Assembly (NCBI GenBank): GCA_905221605.1
Contig: CAJNDS010002450.1
Coordinates: 119,824 to 183,823, forward strand
Direction of reading: 5' to 3'
Length of the DNA: 64,000 nucleotides
DNA from: Symbiodinium natans
Taxonomy: Eukaryota; Sar; Dinophyceae; Suessiales; Symbiodiniaceae
Part shown: positions 20,701 through 28,079 of the stretch, in pieces
Position numbering within the stretch: position 1 is the first letter of the stretch
Layout: every line of letters starts with the position of its first letter
Translations under genes and position numbers: made by a program
The notes under the pieces: model-generated
What the model saw: the letters and a program-made list of their open reading frames with translations, nothing else
What the model was told of the DNA's origin: nothing
Database searches by the model: none

Positions 20701-23700
20701 AAGGGCCCATGAAACCACCCGCAGAGCTGCAGCAGCTCAATTCTTTGGGTGGTTCTTAAGCAAACCCCCTAAACCCTAAACCCTAAACCCTAAACCCTAA
20801 ACCCTAAACCCTCAACCCTAAACCCTAAACCCTAAACCCTAAACCCTAAACCCTCAGGCTTGAGTTCCTTGCTAGCCAGCTGCAGGAGCTCCCTGACAAC
20901 CATAGCATGCCCAGCTCGGGCCGCCCAGTGCAGCGGCCGCGCCCCTTCCTAGTTCATGGGTTTAGGGTTCAGGGTTTAGGGTTTAGGGTTTAGGGTTTAG
21001 GGTTTAGGGTTTAGGGTTTAGGGTTTAGGGTTTAGGGTTTAGGGTTTAGGGCACAGGGATTTAAATTGTTTTTACTTATTGGTTTTAAGTACCCTCAAAG
21101 ATGTAAAATGTTACCCAACTATGACAAAGCTTCGGCATCAGCGGCCTCCACGTCGCTGCCGGCGGCGATCAGCTTCTGCAGTATGTCCTCTGCTTCGGGA
21201 TTTTCGGCGGGTTTTGAGGGTCTAGGGTTTAGGGGTTTAGGGATTTAGGGGTTTAGGGGTTTAGGGGTTTAGGGGTTTAGGGGTTTAGGGGTTTAGAGGG
21301 GTTTAGGGGCTTCAGTTTGATTGTTCTCCGAAGGCCTGCCAGCCGAGAAAGACGCGCAAATAAGCACGAGGTACAGTACCCCACCTATTTGGGTGAATAC
21401 TAGCGACAGAGCACTGAACCCTAAACCCCAAAAACTAGCCCAATACAAGCCCTACAACCCAAACCCCAAAACCCTAAACCCTAAACCTCCATCTTGTCCC
21501 AGTTTCTGTGTGGTTCCGCTCCGCAGCCCAGTGCAGCGGCCGGGTACCAGATTCATCGGCAGAGTTCACCTGAGGCCGTTGCTCAATACAGGGGTTTGGA
21601 TTTAGGGTTTAGGGTACGATTCTACGACCATGAACTGCATGTCGTGTTTGAAAGAGCACCCACGCCAGATGAACTGCATGTCGTGATTGAAAAAGCACCC
21701 CACGCCATATGACCTGCATTTCGTGTCTGGGAACTGCATTTTCTACATTTCGCGTTTGAAAGCGCACCCACGCCATATGAACTGTATCTCGCGCTTGAAA
21801 GAGCACCCACGCCATATGAATTGCATTTCGTGTTTGAAATCGCACCCCACGCCATATGAACCCTTTGTGGCATCGCGTGGATACTTTGCTTCCTTGCACT
21901 TTCGGGTACCAAAAGGGTGCCAAAGTTTCAACAAGCCCCCGCACCTGATGGCGTCTCCCAAAACCAACGAGGTGGCTTCTGGCTTTTCAGAGCTGTTTGT
22001 GTGGCGGGGCTTGGGTTTAGGATTTCTCTAAGGTTCCAAGTATGGGCCCTTGAATTGGGCCCCTTGTTATCTCACCCTTATATACTATACATAACAAGGG
22101 CCCTACTTCGGACCCCTATAAACAAGGGATCCTACGAAGGGCCCATGGTTCCAAGGGTGCGAAGCTTAGGATTTACCCTACACCCTACACCCTACACCCG
22201 AAACCCTCCTGAACCCTAGACCTCCAAAACCCCAACCCCCCAAGTCCGTAAACCCTAAACCCTAAATAGCCCTAAGCCCCTAAACCCCTCAACCCCTAAA
22301 ACCCCTAAAACCCCCAAACCCCTAAAACCCCTGAACCCTAAGCCCCTAAACCCCTAAACCCTAAACCCTAAACCCTAAACCCTAAACCCTAAACCCTAAA
22401 CCCCTAAACCCCTGCACCCTTCGGCACCTGGGCTCGGGCGCGGAGCAGCAGGCGCACGGCGGCCCCGTGGCCTTTGGCGCAGGCCTCGTGCAAGGGCCCG
22501 GCCGCAGACCCTAAACCCCTGAACCCCTAAATCCCTGAACCCCTAAATCCCTAAACCCTAAACCCTAAACCCTAAACCCTAAACCCCCTAAACCCCCTAA
22601 ACCCCCTAAACCCCCTAAACCCCCTAAACCCCCTAAACCCCCTAACCCCCTAAACCCCCTAAACCCCCTAAACCCCCTAAACCCCCTAAACCCCCTAAAC
22701 CCCCTAAACCCCCTAAACCCCCTAAACCCCCTAAACCCCCTAAACCCCCTAAACCCCCTAAACCCCTAAACCCTGAACCCCAGGCCTCGTGCAAGGGCCC
22801 CGCCGCATACGCGTCGCAGGACTCCGTGCTGGCTCTGGCGTCCAGCAGGGATGCAAGGACCTCCGAAACCCCAAAGCCCCTGGTTTAGGGTCTAGGGGGT
22901 TAGGGTTTAGGGTTCAGGGTTTAGGGTTTAGGGTTTAGGGTTTAGGGTTTAGGGTTCAGGGTTTAGAGTTCAGGGTTTAGGGTTCAGGGTTTAGGGTTTA
23001 CGGGTTAGGGTTTAGGGTTTAGCAATCAACCCCTAATACCCTAATACCCTAAACCTGAATTAAACAGTAATTAAGGACTCGGCTTTAAATTGGGTAGGGA
23101 ATCCTGAAGATGATTTCAGGTGCCGGGCTCTTCAAAATCCCTAACCGGTTTGGGGGTTTAGGGCTTACACTTAGGGCTTGCACTTAGGGCTTAGGGTCCG
23201 AAGCCCTCATCCCTGAACCCTAACGCTAAGCCCTAAACCCTTAACCGTACACCCTAAGCCCTAGACCCTGAGCCCTAATTTAGAGTTAGGGTTTTAGGGT
23301 GTCCCGGCGCGTCGCGCACTGCAAAGTAGAGTAGGATGACGGGTTTAGGGCGTAGGGTTTGGGGTTTAGGGTTTCGGGTCTAGGCTGGGATGTCCCCCCT
23401 TGTACTAACAGTCCCTCATGGGGAAAAGTAGAAGGGGATACGATCATCCCTATTAAGAGGGGGAACATCCCCGAAGGCTTAGGGCCCAAGGTTTGTAGGC
23501 ATTTGAACGGAGGCGAGTAAGTTTGCAAAGCTCAGGGGGCGCAGTGCAGAAAAGAGAACCTGGGCTCTAAAGCCAAGGCCCAGGAGCCGAAATCTCCAGA
23601 AACCCGAAACTTTGGGGGTTCAGGCTTTCGGGTTTAGGGTTGAATCCCTAAACCCTAAACCCCCCTAAACCCTAAACCCTAAACCCTAAACCCTAAACCC

Positions 23701-26700
23701 TAAACCCTAAACCCTAAACTCCAACAACCAGCCTTGGCATGCCCGGCACTGGCGGCTCCGTGAAGGGGACTCCTCAAAGACTCAGTAAGGTGTTGTAGGT
23801 TTAGGGTTTAGGGTTTAGGGTTTAGGGTTTGGGGTTTAGGGTTTAGGGTTTAGGGTTTAGGTTTAGGGTTTAGAGTTTAGGGTTTAGGGTTTAGGGTTTA
23901 GGGTTTAAGGTTTAGGGTTTAGGGTTTAGGGTTTAGGGTTTAGGGTTTAGGGTTTAGGGTTTAGGGTTTAGGGTTTAGGGTTTAGGGTTTAGGGTTTAGG
24001 TAGGGTTTAGGGTTTAGGGTTTAGGGCTTAGGGCAGTTTAGGGTTTCTAATTCTACAAACATGCCAACAACCAATCAACCCGAATCTCCCGACCCGAAAC
24101 CCGTCCTCTCGCTGCACTTCGCGTTCGGGTCAGCCCGGGTCTGCAGGAGGAGGTTCACGACCTCTTCCTCCCAATCGCAAACTCCCATGCTGTCCAGGGT
24201 TAAGGCTTAGGGCTTAGGGTCTCCACACCTTTCTTCTTATGTTCACAAGAGACAAGAATGCTTGTGACAGCGCGTCTTGCTCCAAAAAAGTCGAACAAAC
24301 AGCCTTTTGCACTATGTTGCGCAAAGAGATGCAAGGAGGCAAGAACCCTATAAATACCAGTGCATGGTCGCCGTCGGAACAGACGTTATTAATCCCCGCC
24401 CCACCCCACGCCACCCCCCAATAGCCGAAACCCACATCCTGCACCAGACTTGGGATCCTGAATCCCACCAAACCCCGAAGTCTCGAACTGCACCAAACCC
24501 TAAACCCTAATCCCTAAACCCTAAACCCTAAACCCTAATCCCTAATCCCTAAACCCTAAATCCTGAACCCTAAACTGGCGAGAGCACCGCTGCCCATATA
24601 CAAGGCCTCTTTGGCGATGCGTCTTACTATGTAGCGTCGCTACATCATGCCAGTTCTTGGCTTCGCCTTGGGCTGCCTTGGGCAGTGGCTGGGTCCCTAG
24701 CAACTGGACCTGGTCCTGGGACGGTCTGCGGAAAACTGCCTGACCCCTGACACTTTCTTGACATCCCAGAATGGGACATTCTGCTGGGACCTGGCACACC
24801 CGCCTGAAAACCCTCTTCTGCACCCCAGTTTTTGCTCAAGCAGAGGCCAGTCGAGACCTCTGCCCTGGCCTCTGCAAAACCTTTCAAATACGAGGAAAAG
24901 AGAGAAAGTTCGGGTGGGAGGTGGGGCTACCAGGCTGCGCCCCTCAATCTAGAGAAAAGGCCGCACCCCCCGCACGCGTACACTGTTACACCCCCTAAGC
25001 CCTAAACCCGAAACCCGAAACCCCGACACCCCAAAACCTTAAATTCGAAACCCTAGACCTCAAAACTTCGCCCTAAACCCTAAACCCTATACTCTAAACC
25101 CGCTCATTCTCAAGCCGGCCGAGGATCTTGACCCTCGGAAGCGGCCATGGAGAGTGGCTCCGACAAGTTGTCGATGGAGGGATGCTCTAGCAGCAGCTCC
25201 ACGATCCTTAGGGTTTAGGGTTTAGGGTTTAGGGTTTAGGGTTTAGGGTTTAGGGTTTAGGGTTTAGGGTTTAGGGTTTAGGGTTTAGGGTTTAGGGTTT
25301 AGGGTTTAGGGTTTAGGGTTTAGGGTTTAGGGTTTAGGGTTTAGGGTTGGCTTCTTGGAGGTTCATGACACTTATGAACCAATTATAACTGTACTTATAG
25401 CTGTACCTATAACCATATATCATATTGGGGCACTTAAGGGGCTTATAAGGGGGTTAGAAGTACAGTTATACTTGGTTAACAAAGTACTATGAATCTTTAA
25501 GTAGATCTAGGAGTGACCCAACACAGACCCTCACTGATCCTAAACCCTCTAAAACCTTTACGACCAGTCGAGCCCCTCTAAAGCCTCTGAAACCTCTTAG
25601 CCCTGAAACCTCCAAACCTAAATAGCAAACCCAAAGCCCGAACACCCTAAGCCCTACCCTTCTGACCAAGCGCGTTAGGGTTTAGGGTTTAGGGTTTAGG
25701 GGTTTAGGGGTTTAGGGGTTTAGGGGCTTAGGGGCTTAGGGAGGTTTAGGGGTTTAGGGGTTTAGGGGTTTAGGGGTTTTAGGGGTTTAGGGGTTTAGGG
25801 GTCTAGGGGTTTAGGGGTTTTAGGGGTTTAGGGGTTTAGGGGTTTAGGGGTTTAGGGGTTTAGGGGTTTAGGGGTTTAGGGGTTTAGGGGTTTAGGGTCC
25901 TTCAGTACGGCTGAAGCTCTGAAACCCAATTCTGCCCGGGCATCGACCGGTGGCCACGCATAGCAGCCGCCGCCAAGGACTGCTGCGGCGATGCGAAACC
26001 TAAAGTCTTGGTTTGTTTTTTGTCTTTGGGGTTTGTTTTGGGCTTTCTGGGATTTTTTGGGCTTTAGAGTTTAGAGTTTATGGGTTTCGGGTTTAGGGTT
26101 CAGGGCCCCATTTTGGGGGCTGGCTACTTTACAAGGGAACCTTTGAACAAAAAAGGAAAAGGGTGCCACTGGGCTGCCGAGGTTTAGGGTCGAACATCTA
26201 AGTTCGAAGGCTCCAAAACAGACGCTCATGAAGAACTATCTCAACAAACCCTAAACCCCTAAACCCTAAACCCTAAACCCTAAACCCTAAAGCCACCGGA
26301 AACTTCCATGTCGACTCCTCAAGTGAACATCCGTGTGCTATGGGGGTTTAGGGTTTAGGGTTTAGCATTTAATTTAGGGTGTAGAGAATCTTTCTCTGCA
26401 TGTGAGAAAATTCACACTTTTCTCACACTTAGTCTTCTTCATCCACAGAAGGATATGAACAAGAAGCCCAAAACTGTGAGTAGCACTTCTCTTTTGAGCC
26501 TATTTATGTAATACAATTCCATGCTACTCCCATGTGTACCTTGGTGTTTGACCCTGAAGTCATGACCCAACGCTCCTCTCGCTTCATTGAAAAGGTCTGC
26601 GAGCCGTAAATCCCAAGCTCCCCTATGCCCTAAGCCCTCACGCAAGCCAGCCCCTCAAATAGCCCCCGAGCCCGAAACTCTACAGTAAAATTTCAGCCCC

Positions 26701-27780
26701 CATGCTGCCTTAAATGGCGAGAGTCCGGTCTGCACCATCGCCGGACGCTGGGGCAAGTCTGGCTCCACATCCGTCGACCTGGGTTTAGGCTTTAGGCTTT
26801 AGGCTTTAGGCTTTAGGCTTTAGGGTTTAGGGTTTAGGGTTTAGGGTTTAGGGTTTAGGGTTTAGGGTTTAGGGTTTGGGGTTTAGGGTTTAGGGATGTT
26901 TAGGGTTTAGGGATGTTTAGGGTTCAGGGTTTAGGGTTTAGGGGCTCAGGGCTTGGGGTTTAGGATTTCGGGTTTATGGTTTAGGTTCAGGGTTTTGGGT
27001 TTTGGCTACATGCTGGTCCTCTGCCTTTTTTGAAAAAAGCCCTGAGGCTTCACAAAATCAAAGTAAGGGTCCAATACTAAAGACCCCTTTGTGTCCCACC
27101 CACCTCGGGCAGCTTGGGGGTGTATGTAGGGTTCCGGGTTTAGAGTTCCGGGTGTCAGGGTTCAAGGCCAGAAAGCCCAACCCCAGAAAAGGGTGTCCTC
27201 TCCAGCATCCCCCCAAAGGACGACCAAACTTCTAGGAGTGGGCCAAACCCCGCCGTCAACCCTAAACCCTAAACCTTAAACCCTTAATTCAACTTGAATT
27301 CGAGTTGGGACCTGGAGGGTGACGGCTCAGGGCTTCAGGGTTCCAGCCCGATATAGGGCGCTTTTGGATCCTAAGCCTTAAAACCCAACACTCTCAGTTC
27401 TAACGAGAGTTTGCATAAGAGGGTGTAAAAAAGACAAACACTCTGAACTCTGAACTGTAATGAAGAGGGTCTTAAAACCCCAAACCTCTGAACTTTAATG
27501 AGTGTTTCTATACCCTAAACCCTAAACGCTAAACCCTAAACCCTAAACCCTAAACCCTGAACCCTAAACCCTAAACCCTAAACCTTAAACCCTAAACCCT
27601 AAACTGCCCTAAACCCTAAACCCTAAACCCTAAACCCTAAACCCTAAACCCTAAACCCTAAACCCTAAACCCTAAACCCTAAACCCTAAACCCTAATTAA
27701 TGAGACTATAAGGGGGTCGAAAGGCACCTCGCAAGGAGGAGCTCCGCCACTTCCCGATGGCCTGGAGAGTCGTCCATTGC
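14290..27780 (-). CDS. Spliced ankyrin-repeat gene, about 17 exons, introns full of telomere-like repeats
   Basis: Short ankyrin-coding blocks follow one another on the minus strand from 27780 down to 14290. Most neighbouring blocks join in a consistent phase at AG acceptors and GT, GC or GA donors, and each such join completes an ankyrin consensus (TPLHxAAxxGHxxVVxLLL) with no stop codon. Examples across junctions: GHR|IVELLLEHPS, NAKCSE|RSPLHGAAS, AGHAK|VLASLLDARA, RARAQ|VNSADESG, AQGH|VAEVLRLHG, ANGHA|DMVQHLLELG, GRVV|ELLLRSRAE and ADAS|DMNGQTAIHIAAS. Ankyrin repeats are protein-binding scaffolds; the partner is unknown and no other domain is seen. Introns of about 0.23-3.2 kb hold telomere-like tracts, MITE-like elements and a LINE fragment. 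Neither the first nor the last exon is identified, the joins between exons 2-3 and 12-13 are uncertain, and transcription is unproven. A decayed pseudogene is the main alternative, but the preserved phases argue against it. Confidence 0.72.
14597..17155 (-). CDS. 5'-truncated non-LTR (LINE) reverse transcriptase
   Basis: The frame is open from the edge of the CCCTAAA tract at about 17155 to a TGA at 14597. There is no upstream ATG, so the 5' end is missing; the 820 residues counted from 17059 begin at a GTG. Motifs, numbered from 17059: LDYAKCFD (343-350, RT motif A), SLPQGDAISP (401-410), catalytic TYLDD (435-439), LGLEENVSKQK (motif D region), then a thumb and a C-terminal zinc motif C751-X2-C754-X9-H764-X4-C769, as in R1/R2/jockey-like LINEs. 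No endonuclease domain remains. The frame is otherwise intact, so the insertion or truncation is fairly recent. It lies in the intron between ankyrin exons 16 and 17, on the same strand. The 3' UTR probably ends between 14460 and 14600; no poly(A) is seen. Confidence 0.88.
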   Translation of the reverse strand, partial: LGLQSHEEATELLRTLPLQPNPDEESHKFHALVEAASCQAREALGLDNTWHHTRPKGSPPKAVPTDAASQRRPCDYQSFAMRKLRRRLGQLLEAKRCVARHNDAEALMLRRRAARHAGPLTPLHTAIGDLETQIQDLQRAEQLQRLNDWKERLRASDSMARKWVRRSGKPAPAFVSLDGTPSNGVACSLTFLRTFWRRIWQREVSPVDANRAWSDEHARQRNAVPRLGWQPLTAAELQEQARASNGKAAGADGWSGDEIRHWTLPIWQAYADLWNRWIDHRCYPTEWRYYLQVHLPKQDPHPVFGLNVGDARPLVLEPILCRIASSAWARRTTTRAWQQNWAPPGAHGGFQQRGVHAAVHALQNAYVRCFGILSLDYAKCFDRAHPSTATHALSQLGMPAEMVDLCRFQWSQQHRWLGLQGCICAEAEVVSSSLPQGDAISPMALNAILWAPIQAFSREEPTATAVTYLDDRNIAVRNHAQLDRTLRFWMRWAGMLGLEENVSKQKFLPRGSAAAQEVSQSGAVAVVRTLRILGVDFRTRINGKDRPTYQDRLREACTRLGRIGCLPVTFTAKCQFIRQLVIPVAVWGTWFVYGAARTWKQLQQRLFGVLYGGKSPASLDLRALMHGHSLDFQFMADYQTISMWAKLVQLGRARWQPNAMCGTWQYAVATRLKFLGWQQQRNGSWTHQAVPRQCVRWTQNLQLDRLKHLLREAWRFRRFDAWRTSGRLDAVAAGNPIFQPARLKQASQLWSATCAHGRAVLTAAVVSPARLQSQLTGHAELWCPFCRECYAPTWDHCAWSCAHFRASRPNLPADSMQRRIGWPLPARTKIQNLRVLDHLASVRQALVDYRCM
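17153..17212. repeat. CCCTAAA tract abutting the LINE 5' end
   Basis: About seven CCCTAAA units followed by a short poly(A). The LINE frame begins directly at its left border. Confidence 0.9.
17384..17500. mobile_element. MITE-like element, family A, degenerate
   Basis: The left end (CTACTTGGAGG...GGTTCATGGTACTTACTAA) and centre (GGGCACGTGAGGGGCTT) match family A; the right arm is lost or diverged. Confidence 0.6.
17588..17626 (-). CDS. Ankyrin exon 16
   Basis: A 39-bp exon encoding ELLLRSRAEADAS. The acceptor is GGTCAG|GAGCTT and the donor the GA type, GCATCC|GACGCT. It joins exon 17 as ADAS|DMNGQTAIHIAAS across an intron that contains the LINE fragment. Confidence 0.7.
17646..17752. repeat. 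Variant telomere-like array (GGGTTGA) passing into TTTAGGG
   Basis: About ten uniform GGGTTGA heptamers are followed by four TTTAGGG units. The first part is homogeneous for one variant. Confidence 0.9.
17760..18410. other. Unassigned intronic sequence
   Basis: AT-richer stretch with degenerate inverted segments (for example TTCCCTTATAAAGTAA and TTCCCTTTTAAAGTAA near 18020 and 18060) and no recognisable gene. Confidence 0.4.
18887..18994 (-). CDS. Ankyrin exon 15
   Basis: A 108-bp exon encoding DMVQHLLELGNPPTSVDWAG followed by SSVLHDAVWGGHGRVV. The acceptor is CTGGAG|GACATG and the likely donor the GC type, GTCGTC|GCCGCT. Telomere-like sequence begins within about 50 bp on both sides. Confidence 0.8.
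19045..19222. repeat. Long perfect TTTAGGG tract
   Basis: About twenty uninterrupted TTTAGGG heptamers preceded by degenerate ones. Lies between ankyrin exons 14 and 15. Confidence 0.95.
19296..19390. mobile_element. MITE-like inverted repeat, family C
   Basis: Terminal arms GGTTCTTAGTAGGGAATGAG and its near-complement ending in CAGAACC enclose about 50 bp. A second, one-armed copy ends at 19722. Confidence 0.65.
19429..19533 (-). CDS. Ankyrin exon 14
   Basis: A 105-bp exon encoding VAEVLRLHGVASAASAVRDH followed by EGASPMHWAAANGHA. The acceptor is TTCGCAG|GTCGCA and the donor is the GA type, CACGCG|GACCCG. Confidence 0.8.
19764..19854 (-). CDS. Ankyrin exon 13
   Basis: The 3' part encodes ERASTVYHAAAAQGH and ends at donor GGTCAC|GTCCC, joining exon 14 as QGH|VAEVLRLHG. 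The 5' boundary is uncertain: CTCCAG|GTTCG at 19854 is one option, and a nearer acceptor would shorten the exon. Confidence 0.6.
20532..20555 (-). CDS. Ankyrin micro-exon 12
   Basis: A 24-bp exon encoding ELLQLALK. The acceptor is GTCAAG|GAGCTC and the donor CTCAAG|GAGCTT. It completes the second helix of the repeat begun in exon 11. The intron before it (20556-20891) holds a MITE-like element and a CCCTAAA tract. Confidence 0.6.
20575..20712. mobile_element. MITE-like inverted repeat, family D, copy 1
   Basis: GTATGGGCCCTC near the left and GGGGCCCATAC near the right form arms around a CCTTATGTACCCTATAC centre. A similar element lies at 22031-22156. It sits in the intron between ankyrin exons 11 and 12. 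Confidence 0.55.
20765..20860. repeat. CCCTAAA tract
   Basis: About thirteen CCCTAAA units with one CCCTCAA variant, in the intron 3' to ankyrin exon 11. Confidence 0.9.
20892..20948 (-). CDS. Ankyrin exon 11
   Basis: Encodes EGARPLHWAARAGHAMVVR. The acceptor is ACTAG|GAAGGG and the likely donor is the GA type, GTCAGG|GAGCTC. The sequence around this donor is duplicated at the acceptor of exon 12 (23 bp, one mismatch). If the donor is further downstream (AGCAAG|GAACTC, 20868), exon 12 would be a duplicate instead. Confidence 0.72.
20957..21052. repeat. TTTAGGG tract
   Basis: About thirteen units between ankyrin exons 10 and 11, in the opposite orientation to the tract at 20765-20860. Confidence 0.9.
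21146..21187 (-). CDS. Ankyrin exon 10
   Basis: A 42-bp exon encoding DILQKLIAAGSDVE. The acceptor is GCAGAG|GACATA and the donor is the GC type, GTGGAG|GCCGCT. A TTTAGGGG-type tract (about 21222-21310) lies on the 5' side. Confidence 0.75.
21222..21310. repeat. TTTAGGGG octamer tract
   Basis: About nine units of the eight-base variant, different from the heptamer tract only 170 bp away. Confidence 0.9.
21507..21569 (-). CDS. Ankyrin exon 9
   Basis: Encodes VNSADESGTRPLHWAAERNH and T. The acceptor CCTCAG|GTGAAC repeats the CAG|GTG context of the preceding donor. The GA-type donor ACACA|GAAACT joins exon 10 as AAERNHT|DILQKLI, which has exact ankyrin spacing. Confidence 0.75.
21624..21862. 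repeat. ~39-bp minisatellite
   Basis: About six copies of a unit containing CACCCACGCCATATGAACTG and TTTGAAAG, in the intron between ankyrin exons 8 and 9. Frames reading through it are repeat translations. Confidence 0.8.
22031..22156. mobile_element. MITE-like inverted repeat, family D, copy 2
   Basis: Ends AGGTTCCAAGTATGGGCCCT and GGGCCCATGGTTCCAAGG, with internal inverted segments CCTTGTTAT and ATAACAAGGG. Confidence 0.65.
22240..22412. repeat. Mixed CCCTAAA/CCCCTAAA tract
   Basis: Degenerate octamers pass into perfect heptamers immediately before ankyrin exon 8. Confidence 0.85.
22428..22484 (-). CDS. Ankyrin exon 8
   Basis: Encodes CAKGHGAAVRLLLRARAQ. The acceptor is CACGAG|GCCTGC and the donor GCCCAG|GTGCC; exon 9 begins VNSADESG in phase. 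Confidence 0.8.
22485..22785 (-). other. Intron 7, bounded by a 27-bp direct repeat
   Basis: The 301-nt intron is mostly CCCCTAAA/CCCCCTAAA-type repeat. Exon sequence at 22781-22807 recurs at 22480-22506 with one G/C mismatch, so both junctions carry the same CACGAG|GCCTG context. Splicing at corresponding points restores GPLHEACAKGH, an uninterrupted ankyrin repeat. Confidence 0.75.
22786..22860 (-). CDS. Ankyrin exon 7
   Basis: Encodes VLASLLDARASTESCDAYAA and GPLHE. The acceptor is CGGAG|GTCCTT and the donor CACGAG|GCCTGG (GC type). Its last 27 bases or so are repeated, with one mismatch, at the start of the next exon region. Confidence 0.8.
22884..23030. repeat. TTTAGGG tract
   Basis: Roughly twenty units, several of the TTCAGGG variant, 5' of ankyrin exon 7 on the minus strand. 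Confidence 0.85.
23397..23471. mobile_element. MITE-like inverted repeat, family B, copy 1
   Basis: Ends GGGATGTCCCCCCTTGTACT and AGAGGGGGAACATCCC. A second copy lies at 55330-55409. Confidence 0.65.
23733..23772 (-). CDS. Ankyrin exon 6
   Basis: A 40-bp exon encoding SPLHGAASAGHAK. The acceptor is TTGAG|GAGTCC and the donor is the GC type, CCAAG|GCTGG. Telomere-like tracts of opposite orientation flank it on the two sides. Confidence 0.75.
23798..24040. repeat. Long TTTAGGG tract
   Basis: More than thirty mostly perfect heptamers between ankyrin exons 5 and 6. Confidence 0.92.
24106..24181 (-). CDS. Ankyrin exon 5
   Basis: Encodes CDWEEEVVNLLLQTRADPNA and KCSE. The acceptor is GGGAG|TTTGCG; the donor is the GA type, GAGAG|GACGGG. 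Exon 6 continues in phase as R|SPLHGAAS. Confidence 0.75.
24580..24995. other. Unassigned intronic segment
   Basis: Non-repeat sequence between ankyrin exons 4 and 5 with overlapping frames on both strands and no recognisable domain. It holds a near-palindrome ATGTAGCGTCGCTACAT at about 24630. Confidence 0.35.
25133..25206 (-). CDS. Ankyrin exon 4
   Basis: The acceptor CTAAG|GATCGT and donor CGAGG|GTCAAG define a 74-bp exon encoding IVELLLEHPSIDNLSEPL and SMAASE. A perfect TTTAGGG tract of about 140 bp begins immediately on its 5' side (25207-25348). Confidence 0.75.
25207..25348. repeat. Perfect TTTAGGG tract
   Basis: About twenty uninterrupted heptamers; the minus-strand exon 4 acceptor (CTAAG|G) lies at its border. 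Confidence 0.95.
25354..25504. mobile_element. MITE-like element, family A
   Basis: CTTGGAGGTTCATGACACTTATGA at the left and a degenerate complement (GTACTATGAATCTTTAAG) at the right surround the family centre GGGCACTTAAGGGGCTTATA. Confidence 0.7.
25676..25898. repeat. TTTAGGGG octamer tract
   Basis: More than twenty octamers with few variants, following three heptamers. Confidence 0.92.
25948..25999 (-). CDS. Ankyrin exon 3
   Basis: Encodes QQSLAAAAMRGH, the PLHxAAxxGH part of a repeat. The donor CACCG|GTCGAT joins exon 4 in phase to give GHRIVELLLEH. The acceptor is TTTAG|GTTTC, formed by a telomere-like TTTAGG, or GCAG|TCC a little downstream. Confidence 0.65.
26709..26778 (-). CDS. Ankyrin exon 2
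   Basis: The acceptor is CCCAG|GTCGAC. The exon continues exon 1 as ...LLLAR|STDVEPDLPQ and ends with GLSPFK, like the GxTPLH start of a repeat. The donor is ambiguous: AAG|GCAGC at 26709 or ACCG|GACTC at 26726. The second choice gives a good in-phase join to exon 3. Confidence 0.55.
26780..26950. repeat. TTTAGGC then TTTAGGG tract
   Basis: Five TTTAGGC heptamers, then about fifteen TTTAGGG units, directly 5' to ankyrin exon 2. Confidence 0.88.
27505..27692. repeat. CCCTAAA tract
   Basis: About twenty-five units with few variants, 3' to ankyrin exon 1 on the minus strand. Confidence 0.92.
27728..27780 (-). CDS. Ankyrin exon 1 (first visible)
   Basis: Encodes MDDSPGHREVAELLLA, the second helix of an ankyrin repeat. 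The donor is GCGAG|GTGCC. The acceptor may be GAAAG|CAATGG, or CTCCAG|GCC at 27761. Exon 2 continues in phase. CCCTAAA tracts lie on both sides. Confidence 0.65.
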
Positions 27781-27805
27781 TTTCAACGAACGGACGAAAG
27801 GAAAA

Positions 27806-27915
27806 CCCCTAAACCCCAAACCCCAAACCCCAAACCCCAAACCCCAAACCCTAAACCCTAAACCCTAAACCCTAAACCCTAAACCTTTAGGGTTTAGGGT
27901 TTAGGGTTTAGGATT
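27806..27915. repeat. CCCCAAA/CCCTAAA tract meeting TTTAGGG head to head
   Basis: Five CCCCAAA units, then CCCTAAA units to about 27883, then TTTAGGG in the opposite orientation, so a small inverted junction is present at about 27885. Confidence 0.88.
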
Positions 27916-28079
27916 TGGGGCTGTGGCAAGGGACCCAGTTAAATGGAGCAAGGGGGTAAACACACGGTTCTTAAGGGAGGGTATGAGTTAGGGGGACCTT
28001 AGGGAAGCTCAGACCTTGGGTTACATACCCCCCTTGCACCGCCCCCTCCCATAAGAACCCTATTTTGTCATTCAGGGGG

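Noticed and set aside
17153-27915. A true chromosome end
   Set aside because: Telomere-like tracts occur in both orientations with unique coding pieces between them and sequence continuing on both sides; they are interstitial.
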